Shown in pieces: positions 38,353 through 47,879 of a stretch of DNA of 64,000 nucleotides. Numbering within the stretch: the first letter of the stretch is position 1; each line of letters starts with the position of its first letter. The stretch covers positions 15,094,785 through 15,158,784 of the forward strand of contig CM034103.1 of NCBI GenBank assembly GCA_019914945.1, written 5' to 3'. The notes below the pieces were generated by a model that saw only the letters and a program-made list of their open reading frames with translations, had not been told where the DNA came from and did no database searches. A program made the translations under genes and the position numbers. The stretch comes from Typha latifolia (lineage: Eukaryota; Streptophyta; Magnoliopsida; Poales; Typhaceae).

Positions 38353-39720
38353 TCATACACCTTCACGACCATCTATTTCGGGCCCTTCTTTAACTACTCG
38401 AATCCCGATTAACGCACAGTAATCTACCTCCCTCAGCCGCAGCAAAATGTACACCAAAATCCCACATCCAAACCCGAGCGCGGCGCTCGACCCGGTCAAC
38501 GAAACAGCCGCGCAAACCAACATCACGAAGGATTCCTCCTTGCTCCCCATATCCCTCGACGCCATGGCGAGCTCGATCCCGGAGAAGAGCAGCAAAACTC
38601 CGAGGATCCCAATCGGAAACTGGCCCAAGATTCTTACGAACGAGTTCCCGAAAATCAATCCCAAGGCCAACTTCCCAATCGCCAAGAACATAACGGAGGC
38701 GCCGCTCCTGCCCCCAAATCTGTACTGCCCCGCGAGACCACCTGCTCCGTGGCAAACCGGCATGGCGCCGAACCAGCACCCGACCAAGTTCATCAATCCG
38801 ACGCTGATGGAGACGGACGTGACCGAGAGCTCTTCCCGGTCGGGGAAGAGATCGGAGGAGAGCTTGCAGACGGCGATCACGGAGTTGAGAACGGAGAGCG
38901 GGATCTGCGGGATTGCCGCGCGGAAAAATCCCACCTTGAAGTCGTCCCAAGTCATGGGTACGAGTTTGAGTGGTGAAGGGCCGAGACTGAGGTGTTGGAT
39001 TATGGAAGGGTCGCGGATGAAGCAGAGAAGGAGACCCAGGAGGAATACCAAGAGAGCGGAGGGGATGCGTGCGGACGTATTGCGGCAATTGGGAGTTGGG
39101 CTTTGGTTGGTTTCTTCTCCGGCGCCGGTGGAGAGGGCGAGGAAGAGGAGGGCGGAGACGGCGAGGAGGAGGCCGTCGAGGCCAAGCCAGGGGCGAGGGC
39201 CGAGGGAGGAAGAGGTGGAAAAATCTTGGTCGAAGCGGATGTATTTGATGGCGGAGAAGGCAAAAGAGAGGCCTTGTGAGAGCTGCACGCCGCGGACGAC
39301 GGGGAGGGGGAGGAGGCGATAGAGGGCGGACATGAGGCCGGTGACACCGAGTAGGATGAGGACGGAGGCGGTGGAGATCCCGGCGGCCATGATCTGCGGG
39401 ATGGTGAGGTGGGGGGCGGAGGAGATGGCAACGGCGGCGATGGACTTCATGGGCTGGACGGGCATGGGGATGCCGAAGAGGAGGCCGGTGACGGCGTTGT
39501 AGAGGGCGGTGAAGACGAGGGTGGTGCCGAGGTCGAGGTGGGATACTAGGGAGAGGGCGAGGACGATGGGGATATAGGTACCGAGGTCGCCGACGGCGCC
39601 GGAAAGCTCGGAGGACAGGGTGGTTTTGAGGCGGAGCGCGGAGAAAGCAGAAGGGAAGGAGGGGAAGCGGCGGTGGGAGAGGAGTGGGGTGGTGGTGGAA
39701 GAGGAGGAGGAGGAGTCCAT
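38353..39720 (-). CDS. MOT1: Molybdate transporter, MOT1/SULTR5 type
   Basis: Membrane carrier for molybdate uptake or intracellular transfer, from the plant MOT1 branch (SULTR5) related to sulfate transporters but lacking a STAS domain. The intronless gene has an alternative in-frame ATG at 39807; the ATG at 39720 (MDSSSSSSTTTPLLSHRR) gives 455 aa, near the usual family size, and is preferred. Family motifs include ELSGAVGDLGTYIPIVLALS, GIPMPVQPMKSIAAVAIS (the PxQPMK signature), VRGVQLSQGLSFAFSAIKYI and GAMPVCHGAGGLAGQYRFGG. About ten hydrophobic segments are visible. The coding region is GC-rich. It diverges from the PPR gene at 40029 with about 310 bases between start codons. The extra 29 residues of the longer form lack family character. 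Confidence 0.93.
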   Translation of the reverse strand: MDSSSSSSTTTPLLSHRRFPSFPSAFSALRLKTTLSSELSGAVGDLGTYIPIVLALSLVSHLDLGTTLVFTALYNAVTGLLFGIPMPVQPMKSIAAVAISSAPHLTIPQIMAAGISTASVLILLGVTGLMSALYRLLPLPVVRGVQLSQGLSFAFSAIKYIRFDQDFSTSSSLGPRPWLGLDGLLLAVSALLFLALSTGAGEETNQSPTPNCRNTSARIPSALLVFLLGLLLCFIRDPSIIQHLSLGPSPLKLVPMTWDDFKVGFFRAAIPQIPLSVLNSVIAVCKLSSDLFPDREELSVTSVSISVGLMNLVGCWFGAMPVCHGAGGLAGQYRFGGRSGASVMFLAIGKLALGLIFGNSFVRILGQFPIGILGVLLLFSGIELAMASRDMGSKEESFVMLVCAAVSLTGSSAALGFGCGILVYILLRLREVDYCALIGIRVVKEGPEIDGREGV

Positions 39721-40028
39721 GGCGGAGGTTGGAGGAGGAGGAGGAAGGAAGATGCTTCGATCGACTTTCGAGGCGTCGTATACTTGGGATTTAATGGTGC
39801 GGCCCAATTTTTAGAGTTCGCGAACGAATTACGTGGCCCTTCGATCTCTCTCTCCCTTCTACGGTGCGGATCTTCTACAATCCCGGTTGTAGTAGAAATG
39901 ATTATCTCGTGCCCACTTGACAGTCAGTGTCCGTAGTAAATAGTAATGTTGGATCATTATTTATTTTGATAACCTCACACCTCCCTGTTTTAGCTCTCTA
40001 ATTGAACGCCTTTCTTTCTCCACATTAC
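39721..40028. promoter_or_regulatory. Shared divergent promoter region (MOT1 / PPR)
   Basis: Only about 308 bases separate the two diverging start codons. It holds a short CT-rich stretch near 39845-39860. No clear TATA box is found for either direction. Confidence 0.5.
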
Positions 40029-42140
40029 ATGAGATATTTATACTTCCAACCAAAACCTACTCTCGCAACCTACAACAACAAATGGACCAAACCGCACCAT
40101 CAAAGCATCGTCGCCCTTCTCCAGAGCTGCTCCGAGAAGTCCAAGTTGGTTCAAATCCACGCCCAAATGATCCGAACCCAACTCATCTTAGATACCTTCT
40201 TGGTCAGCCGAATCGTCGCTTTCCTGACTTCACCCTCCACCGAGTGCAATATGGGCTACGCCCGTCGTGTATTCGACCAAATTCCCCACCCAAATTTGTT
40301 CATATGGAACTCCATGGTACGAGGTTACACCCATAATGATAGCCCCGAAGATGGTTTATTTCTTTACAGGTTAATGCTTCGGAGAGGCATATCTCCTGAT
40401 ACTTACACGTACGCAGTTGTCACGAGAGCTTGCGCTCAGATTAATAACAAACAGTTAGGCGAGGCGGTCCATGGCATGGTTAGAAAATGCGGGTTCGACT
40501 TGGATATGTTTGTCATGTCTGGACTCGTTAATTTATATGGGAGTTGTGGGGAGATTGAGATTGCAAGAGAATTGTTTGCCAAAATGCGTCAAAGAGACAT
40601 TGTGTCGTGGACTTCCATGTTATCTGGTTATGCTCATTCAAACAGATGGGATGAAGTTTTTGTTTTGCTTGATGATATGAAAGCAGAAGGCTTTGAGCCC
40701 AACAAGGTCACTATCATGAACCTGCTCTCGGCTTGCGGGCATTGGCAAGCTGTTGAAAGAGGGCAATGGATTCACACTCAAGTTAAAAAATATGGATTGG
40801 AGTCGGATGTAGATATTGGTAACTCCCTGATACGAATGTACGCAAGATGTGGATGTATGCCAAATGCTTTGGAGGCTTTTACGAATATGCCTGTAAGAAA
40901 TACTATGGCATGGAATTCCTTAATTGGTGGATTTGTTCAGAATGGATTGCATAGGGAGGCCTTAACTATGTTCCAAGAGATGGCTTCCTCTGATGCAATG
41001 CCAGATGAGATAACCCTTGTGAGTGCTTTGTCGGCATCTGCGCATTTGGGTGATCTGCAGCAGGGAAATTTTCTTCATACTTATATTAAGGATCTCGACA
41101 TTGTTTGTGACACCTTTCTCGGAAACTCTTTGATCAACATGTATGCCAAATGCGGAGATCTAGCAACAGCTGAGTCCATTTTTCACGGTATGACAGAAAA
41201 GGATGTGGTCTCATGGACAGCCATGATATGTGGCTATGTGCAAGGAAATCAGTGTATGGAAGCATTGAACCTCTTTGAAGAGATGAAGCTTTTAAATGTG
41301 GAAGCAAATGAAATCACCTTAGTTAGTCTTCTGTCTGCTTGTTCGCAGCTCGGAGCTCTAGACCGAGGAAGAGAGATACATGCTTATATAGAAGAGAGGA
41401 ATGTATATAAAGATGTGTGCCTAGGTAACACGCTGGTGGATATGTATGCCAAGTGTGGTTGCATTGAAATTGCATCAAAGATTTTTCATGGTATGCCACA
41501 GAAAGATACTCACTCATGGAATGCAATGATTGGAGGTCTTGCAACTCATGGGCATGGAAAAAAGGCCATAGATCTTTTCAACCAAATGCAGAGATTAGGT
41601 GATGTTAAGCCTGACAGTGTAACTCTTACTGTAATTCTTTGTGCCTGTGTCCATGCAGGCATGGTTTCTGAAGGATTCTATTATTTTGGTTCCATGTCTA
41701 CTTTATATGCTGTGTTCCCTGAACTGGAGCATTATGGGTGCATGGTTGATCTATTGAGCAGAGCTGGGTTAATAGAAGAAGCATTTGATTTTATCAAGAA
41801 GATGCCACTAGAACCTAACTCTGTGATTTGGGGGTCACTTCTTGCAGCTTGTCGAGTACATCGAAATATCGAATTAGGAGAGAGAATTTTACAGCACACC
41901 ATCAAGGTAGCTGATGATGATGGGGCACATGTTCTCATTTCAAACTTATATGCTGAGACAGGTAGGTGGGATGATATTGGTAGGGTGAGAACCCTGACTC
42001 GAAATAAGGGGATGGAGAAGTCCCCTGGATGCAGCTCTATTGAAGTGGATGGGATTGTGCATGAGTTCCTTGTTGGAGATGGCATAGTCCATGAACATGA
42101 TACAATGTTTTCCTGCTTGATGGCCTTGCACCTCACATGA
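40029..42140 (+). CDS. PLS-class PPR protein, E/E+ subgroup
   Basis: Organellar RNA-binding protein with pentatricopeptide repeats of the P-L-S type, a class mostly serving C-to-U RNA editing. Intronless, 703 aa from the ATG at 40029 (MRYLYFQPKPT); the nine codons before it are open but contain no ATG. Repeats run from about residue 60 to 590, with typical units such as GNSLINMYAKCGDLATAESI and DVVSWTAMICGYVQGNQCME. The E motif follows (PNSVIWGSLLAACRVHRNIE to GRWDDIGRVRTL), then the start of E+ (KSPGCSSIEVDGIVHEFLVG). It then ends with a short non-standard tail and no DYW domain, so a partner would have to supply deaminase activity if it is an editing factor. The target RNA is unknown. Confidence 0.92.
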   Translation: MRYLYFQPKPTLATYNNKWTKPHHQSIVALLQSCSEKSKLVQIHAQMIRTQLILDTFLVSRIVAFLTSPSTECNMGYARRVFDQIPHPNLFIWNSMVRGYTHNDSPEDGLFLYRLMLRRGISPDTYTYAVVTRACAQINNKQLGEAVHGMVRKCGFDLDMFVMSGLVNLYGSCGEIEIARELFAKMRQRDIVSWTSMLSGYAHSNRWDEVFVLLDDMKAEGFEPNKVTIMNLLSACGHWQAVERGQWIHTQVKKYGLESDVDIGNSLIRMYARCGCMPNALEAFTNMPVRNTMAWNSLIGGFVQNGLHREALTMFQEMASSDAMPDEITLVSALSASAHLGDLQQGNFLHTYIKDLDIVCDTFLGNSLINMYAKCGDLATAESIFHGMTEKDVVSWTAMICGYVQGNQCMEALNLFEEMKLLNVEANEITLVSLLSACSQLGALDRGREIHAYIEERNVYKDVCLGNTLVDMYAKCGCIEIASKIFHGMPQKDTHSWNAMIGGLATHGHGKKAIDLFNQMQRLGDVKPDSVTLTVILCACVHAGMVSEGFYYFGSMSTLYAVFPELEHYGCMVDLLSRAGLIEEAFDFIKKMPLEPNSVIWGSLLAACRVHRNIELGERILQHTIKVADDDGAHVLISNLYAETGRWDDIGRVRTLTRNKGMEKSPGCSSIEVDGIVHEFLVGDGIVHEHDTMFSCLMALHLT

Positions 42141-42144
42141 AGCA

Positions 42145-43187
42145 AATAATTTGTAGATTGTTCAATTCCAGCGTATATAAAGGTTTTGATATTCCATTTT
42201 AAATCTCAGTAGCTTGAAACTAGAAGAGATAAAACTAAACTTAAGCCACATCGATACTAGTGCGACTCCATAAAATAGTGCAGTTGTATGACCAAATTAT
42301 TTAGCCAAATTGCATGATAAAGGTAACATATTATGAAAGCAATGTGACCCGGCCCAAGGAGGATGACAATCGAATGAACAAGTAACCCAAATTAGAGCGA
42401 AAAACAAGTGGGATGATGCCACCAATTCTTCAGGCCAATCCATAGCCACACTTCAATGCAAGGATTCAGCAGCTCAGCGTACCCTGTAAGCAATTTATAG
42501 AGTCCGGAGTTTGCAACATGGCTATTAATTCACAGATCTCCAACAATGTTATCTGAGATAACCTCTGATACAGTACTACAGCAATACCACCATAGAATCG
42601 ATTTTATTGAAGTTCAAACCTAGAGTGTATGACAAAACATCTGATGTAGAAGACCTTATTAGCAACAATTTATATTTTACAACACAAGTGGCAATAAGCC
42701 AACGAGTTACCTTTTGCTATAAATAGAGATTTCCTTGGATGATTGGTGCCCTGAAAAATAAACTCGTCCTTCATCACCATTGTGAGGAAGCCATGATAAA
42801 GCTTCAAATTACAATACTTTTGAGAAATGTGCAACGGCATCGCCTTGTAGAGATATCTTATAGTACAACGAGCACATAAAAGAGCCTCCGCTGCTTAGGC
42901 GGGAGCCTCGCGATGCCCTTTTCTTAGAGTGCTCAATTACAGGTATGTTTTGAGCTATACTTCTACCTTTGATCAAGTTGTGCTATCAGCTGAACTCCAC
43001 CTGGTAATTTATGTACCTACACCAATATGCTATCATGCTTCTCATATTCTCATAAGTGGCACCTGTGTCCATCTTTCCAATAAAATTCAATGTCAGTCAA
43101 ATGTACCCCAATACTTATAAGAAGCACCTTCAGTGTACTATAGCAGAATGATGATGAGTACTGTTTCATAGTTCTCTATTTGGTACT
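42145..43187. other. Spacer between two convergent PPR genes
   Basis: Holds the 3' untranslated regions of both PPR genes. No further gene is seen. Confidence 0.6.
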
Positions 43188-45824
43188 TCACCAATACCCC
43201 TCATCTCCACAAGAACAGTTCCCATCTTTGAAATTGTGGAACTGCTCAGTGTCCCTAACTGTTATGTCTCTTCTGACAATTTTTGAGATAAATTTTAAAG
43301 TTCTATGGCAGCTCTGACACATATACAGGTTTTTGGTAACCCAAATAGGCGTCCCTGGTATACTATTGATGAGCCCAAAGGCAACAGCTAATCTTTCACT
43401 GTGACCACAAAATATATCAGCTTTGGATGCTTCAATCTCATCTAATGATCCATCCTGAGGAGGAACAAGGCCTACTGCCTTCATTCTCTCATATAACCCA
43501 TTTAGAATTGCATTAATCTCCTTGATCTGTGGATGCGACTCATCAGCACTGAGAAATGCATGAACAGTTCCTTTCACCTCAATCCAGCTGCAACCAGGAT
43601 CAACCTCTAGTCCCTTCTCCCGCATCACTTTTCTCACCCTTGCCACTTGATCCCATCTTCCTCCGTCAACATATAAGTTGCACAAGAGCACATAATACCC
43701 AACAGTTTCCGACTCTAGTTGAAAGATCGATTTAGCAGCAAGCTCACCGAGCTCAATATTACGGTGAATCCTGCACCCATTCAGCAAGGCTCCCCATATG
43801 GCAGCATCTGGCTCAATAGGCAAATCTTTTATGAAGTTATGTGCTTCTTCCAAGAACCCAGCACGACCCAAAAGGTCCACCATGCAGGCATAATGTCTTA
43901 GATTTGGAATAATTGAGTACTTTTGAGTCATGCTGTTAAAGAAGTCCCAACCTTGACTCACCATTCCAGACCTACTACAAGCACACAGGATGGCAACAAA
44001 TGTCACCTCATCTGGATGGACTCCAGCTTCAACCATCCGACTGAACAACACAACAGCAAGATCCCCATGTCCCCGCCCAGCATAGCCAGTAAGCATGATG
44101 TTCCAAGATACCACATCCTTCTCGCCCAGTAGATTGAACTGTATCCAGGCATATTCTGTCCTTCCGCACTTGACATACAAGTCTAGGAGTGCGTTCGCTA
44201 GATAACCTTTGGATCCTAAACCATTCCTCAGAGCTTGGGCATGAATCTCCCTTCCACAACTCAAAGCCCCAACAGCAGCACAAGCAGCAAGGGCAGCAAT
44301 AAATGTGATTGAGTTGGGTTTTACATCTGCTTGCATGAGGCGAAAGAAGCTCAGAGCTTCAAAGCTCCGATGATTGATGCGAAAGCCTGAAATTATTGAA
44401 CTCCAGGATATTACATCCTTCTCAGGCATGCGTTTGAAGACTTCAATAGCTTTATCAATGCATCGTGACTTTGAGTACATATCGAGGAGGGTGTTTCCAA
44501 CAATAGTGTACGGCATGAGTCCCTTGCTCCTCGCAAGTTCATGTAACTTGACACCGATATCTAAACAACCCAAGCATGCACAAGCCGCAAGAACACTCGC
44601 TATTGTTACCTCGTCGGGACTCACATTGTTGGCTTCCATCAGTTCAAACACTTCCAAGGCTTTCTCCGGGGAAGCATTTTTCTCGTACCCTGATATCATT
44701 GCTGTCCATGACACAACATCCTTAGACTCCATCCTTGAGAAGATCTTTTCAGCTTCTCTCATGCTCCCAAGACTAGTATACATCTGAATCAAAGAGTTAT
44801 GAACTGAAACATTTGCAACAAAATTTTTCTTTATTGCATAACCATGAATCTCCTTCCCTAAACTCTTGTTACCCAATGACCCACAGGCAGAGACCACGCT
44901 CGTAATTGTCATGAGATCAGGCTCCAATGAAAGATCCCACATAGTGAAAAACAGTCCTAACCCTTCAATATATTCACCATTCGCAAAATACCCAGAGATC
45001 ATTGCATTCCATGAGATACAATCCCTCCTCAGCATACCATCAAACACCTTTCGAGCATTGATTGAATCACCACACTTCGCATACATCGTGATCAAAGCAT
45101 TCAAAACATCAATTTCCAACCCAAAATAAAATCTAATCACATGGGTATGCACTTCTCGACCCCTCCGCATATCAGGAATTCCACCACAGCTCCTCAAAAC
45201 GCAAGGAAAAGTATAGACATCAGGTCTTATGCCTGCCCAAACCATTCGCTGGTATAAATCCAAAGCCTCATCCAAGAATCCAGCTTTCCCGTACCCACCC
45301 ACCATAACATTCCAAGAAAAGACATCTCTTTCCATCATTTTCCCGAACACCGACCACGCGACGAGCAGATTACCAAATCGGACGAACATGCTCAAAAGAG
45401 CGTTTCCAAGACGAACGCTGAGATGGGTATTTGACGAACTGACGTGGGAATAAACCCGGGAGCCATCGGCGACGGCGCGCTTCCATTCGCAGAGCCTTAC
45501 GAGCGCTATATAGGTGTCCTCGTCAAATGGGTACTCTACAGATGATTCGAGGAGTACGAGGGCCTGGTCTAAGTGGCCATGGAGGCAGAGGTTTCGGATC
45601 TTCGGATTGGGATTGGAGGAGGAAGTGGAAGTGGAAGTGCTAGTTGGATTGGTGGAATTGGGGCTGAGAGCAGAACGGTCATGTGTAGTTTTTGGGGAGA
45701 TTTGTGAGAAGCTGGGATTGGGAAATGGATTGAGGGATTTGAGTTGGTGGAATTTGGACGGGAGAGGGAAGAGGTTGTCTGAGAGAAGGGGATTTGCGGG
45801 GTTTTTAGTAGAAAAAGCTGCCAT
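43188..45824 (-). CDS. ECB2: DYW-type PPR protein, ECB2/VAC1 homologue
   Basis: Plastid RNA-editing factor; Arabidopsis ECB2/VAC1 (At1g15510) is needed for editing of accD and ndhF transcripts and for early chloroplast biogenesis. Intronless, 878 aa. Residues 1-70 are Ser/Thr/Pro-rich with few acids, fitting a transit peptide. Similarity to ECB2 as I know it is close over the whole length: ALVRLCEWKRA, VFGKMMERDVFSWNVMVGGY, RPDVYTFPCVLRSCGGIPDM and ISWNAMISGYFANG. About fifteen PLS repeats lead into E, E+ and DYW domains; the deaminase HSE motif is present (IFCGHSERLAVAFGLI), as are the CxxC zinc ligands (MCQSCH). The terminus reads CSCGDEGYW, two residues longer than the usual CSCxDYW. Confidence 0.93.
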   Translation of the reverse strand: MAAFSTKNPANPLLSDNLFPLPSKFHQLKSLNPFPNPSFSQISPKTTHDRSALSPNSTNPTSTSTSTSSSNPNPKIRNLCLHGHLDQALVLLESSVEYPFDEDTYIALVRLCEWKRAVADGSRVYSHVSSSNTHLSVRLGNALLSMFVRFGNLLVAWSVFGKMMERDVFSWNVMVGGYGKAGFLDEALDLYQRMVWAGIRPDVYTFPCVLRSCGGIPDMRRGREVHTHVIRFYFGLEIDVLNALITMYAKCGDSINARKVFDGMLRRDCISWNAMISGYFANGEYIEGLGLFFTMWDLSLEPDLMTITSVVSACGSLGNKSLGKEIHGYAIKKNFVANVSVHNSLIQMYTSLGSMREAEKIFSRMESKDVVSWTAMISGYEKNASPEKALEVFELMEANNVSPDEVTIASVLAACACLGCLDIGVKLHELARSKGLMPYTIVGNTLLDMYSKSRCIDKAIEVFKRMPEKDVISWSSIISGFRINHRSFEALSFFRLMQADVKPNSITFIAALAACAAVGALSCGREIHAQALRNGLGSKGYLANALLDLYVKCGRTEYAWIQFNLLGEKDVVSWNIMLTGYAGRGHGDLAVVLFSRMVEAGVHPDEVTFVAILCACSRSGMVSQGWDFFNSMTQKYSIIPNLRHYACMVDLLGRAGFLEEAHNFIKDLPIEPDAAIWGALLNGCRIHRNIELGELAAKSIFQLESETVGYYVLLCNLYVDGGRWDQVARVRKVMREKGLEVDPGCSWIEVKGTVHAFLSADESHPQIKEINAILNGLYERMKAVGLVPPQDGSLDEIEASKADIFCGHSERLAVAFGLINSIPGTPIWVTKNLYMCQSCHRTLKFISKIVRRDITVRDTEQFHNFKDGNCSCGDEGYW

Positions 45825-46605
45825 TTTTGGAGGAGCGAGAACGCATGGCTCTTTAAAGGAGGAGATTTTAGTAGGGTTTTTCTTTTTTAAAAAAAGAAGA
45901 AGCAGGTACTAGAGGAGAAGTAGAGCCGAGTCACCGAACTGGGGGAGTGGCTTTAGTGGTCACTTGGGTTTGGATAAGCCTGGGAATCGGTGCACTTTTG
46001 GTCCGTACAAGTGGTTGGTCCGTTTGGTCTTCTTTTTAAGTGCATACTAACAAAAAATTTAGCAAAAATCCTCGCACCGGCACTAATGGTCTAATACCTT
46101 TTCCAATTTGTCCACTAGTATTTATAAATGAAGATATATAGATTTGTTCGAGGAATTATTAGTGGTTGGGCTACCGCTGGCCATTCGCAGCGTCACACTA
46201 TTTTTTTCTTTTCTTTTCATTTTTATACTTGTCATCTATTTGTACAAATATACATATCTAATCCCTTATTACAAACTGAGACTCTATTATTCATTATTTA
46301 AAGGTATAAATCTATCGTTAATTATAAAGTAAGGAGATAGATAGACGTAACTGGTCCGGAAGAGGAGCGTTAAGCAGTTGGTTGGGCTAACGAATTAAAG
46401 CATTAAACTAGCAGTAGAAGCATCTAATACAACCTCTTTCTTGCTTTCACGACTTGACAACAAAACACAATGGAAATCTCAAATTCCCCGGCACAAATAA
46501 AATTATGTACAAGTGGAGCGACCAATTTGCACACACACACCAAATAAACCCACCCGTTACCAAACAACTAAACGACCATGTGAGCAAATTCGTGCCACGT
46601 GTCGT
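45825..46605. other. Spacer upstream of the ECB2-like gene
   Basis: Holds the ECB2-like promoter and the F-box gene's 3' flank. No other gene is seen. Confidence 0.5.
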
Positions 46606-47790
46606 CTACCTGCCGTGTCCAGGCCAGAGCCTGGAGAAGGTGGAGGAGAGGGCGATCCCAGCCATGTTGAGCCCCTTGGTCCCACAGTCCGGCACCGCGA
46701 CCCACCTCCACGTCATACGGCCCCTGTCGTACGAAAGCCACGTCAGATCCCACGATCCCTTCCACGTGGACATCAGGATTAGCCGGACGACCCCCTCCCG
46801 CTCGGCCAGGCACCCCATCATCGCCCCGTACGGTTTCTTCGCCCCCTCCTCCATCACCTGCTCCGGAGCCCTCGACGCCAACTCCCACTCCCTCCCGTCC
46901 GATCCCATCGCCCATAGCTCCACCCCCACCACCACCCTCGCGCGTGCCCTCCCGGCATCCTCCGACACCACCGACCTCACCACCGCTACGTTCCCGTCGC
47001 CGTACACGTGTAGGCGATCGCCGGTGTTTAATTCCAATGCTGGGTTACCCGCAAACCTGGGCCGGAACACTCTTGGCTCGCCGCTTCCCTGGGCGGCGCA
47101 GATCACAACGCTCTCGGTACCGGCTGGGACAGAGTTGAGGTATACGCTCCTGCCTCCGGGGTTGCCACGTGGTGGTTGGTGATGGTCCGTCGCGATCGAC
47201 GACTGCCACGTGTCGGTATCGGACCGGTACTCGAAGAGGACCGGGCTGCCGTGGTGCAGCTCGGCGAAGAGAAAGCGGAATTGGTCCGATCCGGGCGGGT
47301 CGGAGATGAGCTTTAGGCCGGAACGGCGCCACGAGGCCGTGCCACGTGGACCGAGGGGGCTCGCCGGGATCCGGCGGACGGATCGGGCAGCGAGGTTGAC
47401 GGCGACGAGTTCGCGGCGACCGTTGGAGGCGAAGAGGAAGAAGTCGCCGGAGGCGGCGAGGAAGTACAGGTCCTCTCCGGGGGGGATAGCCGGAGATAGG
47501 ATCCCGGCTACGGGGATCCGGAACCACCGGCCTGATCGGTCGTTGAACCCTCGGAGGACGGCGTCGCGGGGGTACCGCTTCTTGAACACGAAGAGCCAGC
47601 CTCCACCGGAGCCGGCGGCACGGAGGTGGTAGAGGCGGCGGAAGTCATCGCCGGCGACGAGCGAGGAGAGGTGGCGGGAGACGGAGCGTATGAGGACGAC
47701 GTCTGGGATGGCGAGGCGAAAGAGGATCTCGTGGAGGAGCTCCGACGGGAGCAGGTGGAATCCGACGGCGGTGGTGCGATCACCGTCCAT
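46606..47790 (-). CDS. F-box protein
   Basis: Predicted substrate adaptor of an SCF ubiquitin ligase. Intronless and GC-rich, 394 aa. The N-terminal F-box is at about residues 11-52 (LLPSELLHEILFRLAIPDVV, then the VSRHLSSLV core). The rest is a beta-rich region without clear kelch or LRR repeats but of the kelch/beta-propeller-like type common in plant F-box proteins (WLFVFKKRYPRD, LFEYRSDTDTW, WRWVAVPDCG). A TATA box lies at 47861-47867. It sits between ECB2 and the ATP/ADP antiporter, breaking an otherwise conserved gene order. The substrate is unknown. Confidence 0.9.
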   Translation of the reverse strand: MDGDRTTAVGFHLLPSELLHEILFRLAIPDVVLIRSVSRHLSSLVAGDDFRRLYHLRAAGSGGGWLFVFKKRYPRDAVLRGFNDRSGRWFRIPVAGILSPAIPPGEDLYFLAASGDFFLFASNGRRELVAVNLAARSVRRIPASPLGPRGTASWRRSGLKLISDPPGSDQFRFLFAELHHGSPVLFEYRSDTDTWQSSIATDHHQPPRGNPGGRSVYLNSVPAGTESVVICAAQGSGEPRVFRPRFAGNPALELNTGDRLHVYGDGNVAVVRSVVSEDAGRARARVVVGVELWAMGSDGREWELASRAPEQVMEEGAKKPYGAMMGCLAEREGVVRLILMSTWKGSWDLTWLSYDRGRMTWRWVAVPDCGTKGLNMAGIALSSTFSRLWPGHGR

Positions 47791-47860
47791 TTCGATTCCC
47801 CCCCTAAAAAAATTTTTATTTTCTCTAGGGATTGGAGAGATTTGGGGGTTTTAGAGGGGG

Positions 47861-47867
47861 TTTTATA
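47861..47867 (-). promoter_or_regulatory. TATA box of the F-box gene
   Basis: TATAAAA on the minus strand about 71 bases upstream of the F-box ATG. Confidence 0.6.
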
Positions 47868-47879
47868 GAAGGAGAGGGG

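Noticed and set aside
38447..39322. 291-codon plus-strand ORF opposite the molybdate transporter
   Set aside because: It is the antisense shadow of a GC-rich intronless gene; the minus strand carries clear family motifs and this frame has none.
40002..40028. Earlier start of the PPR protein at 40002
   Set aside because: The codon there is TTG, not ATG; the first ATG in frame is at 40029.
46454..47182. 242-codon plus-strand ORF opposite the F-box gene
   Set aside because: Antisense shadow; Pro/Ser/Arg-rich composition reflects GC-rich codons of the F-box gene.
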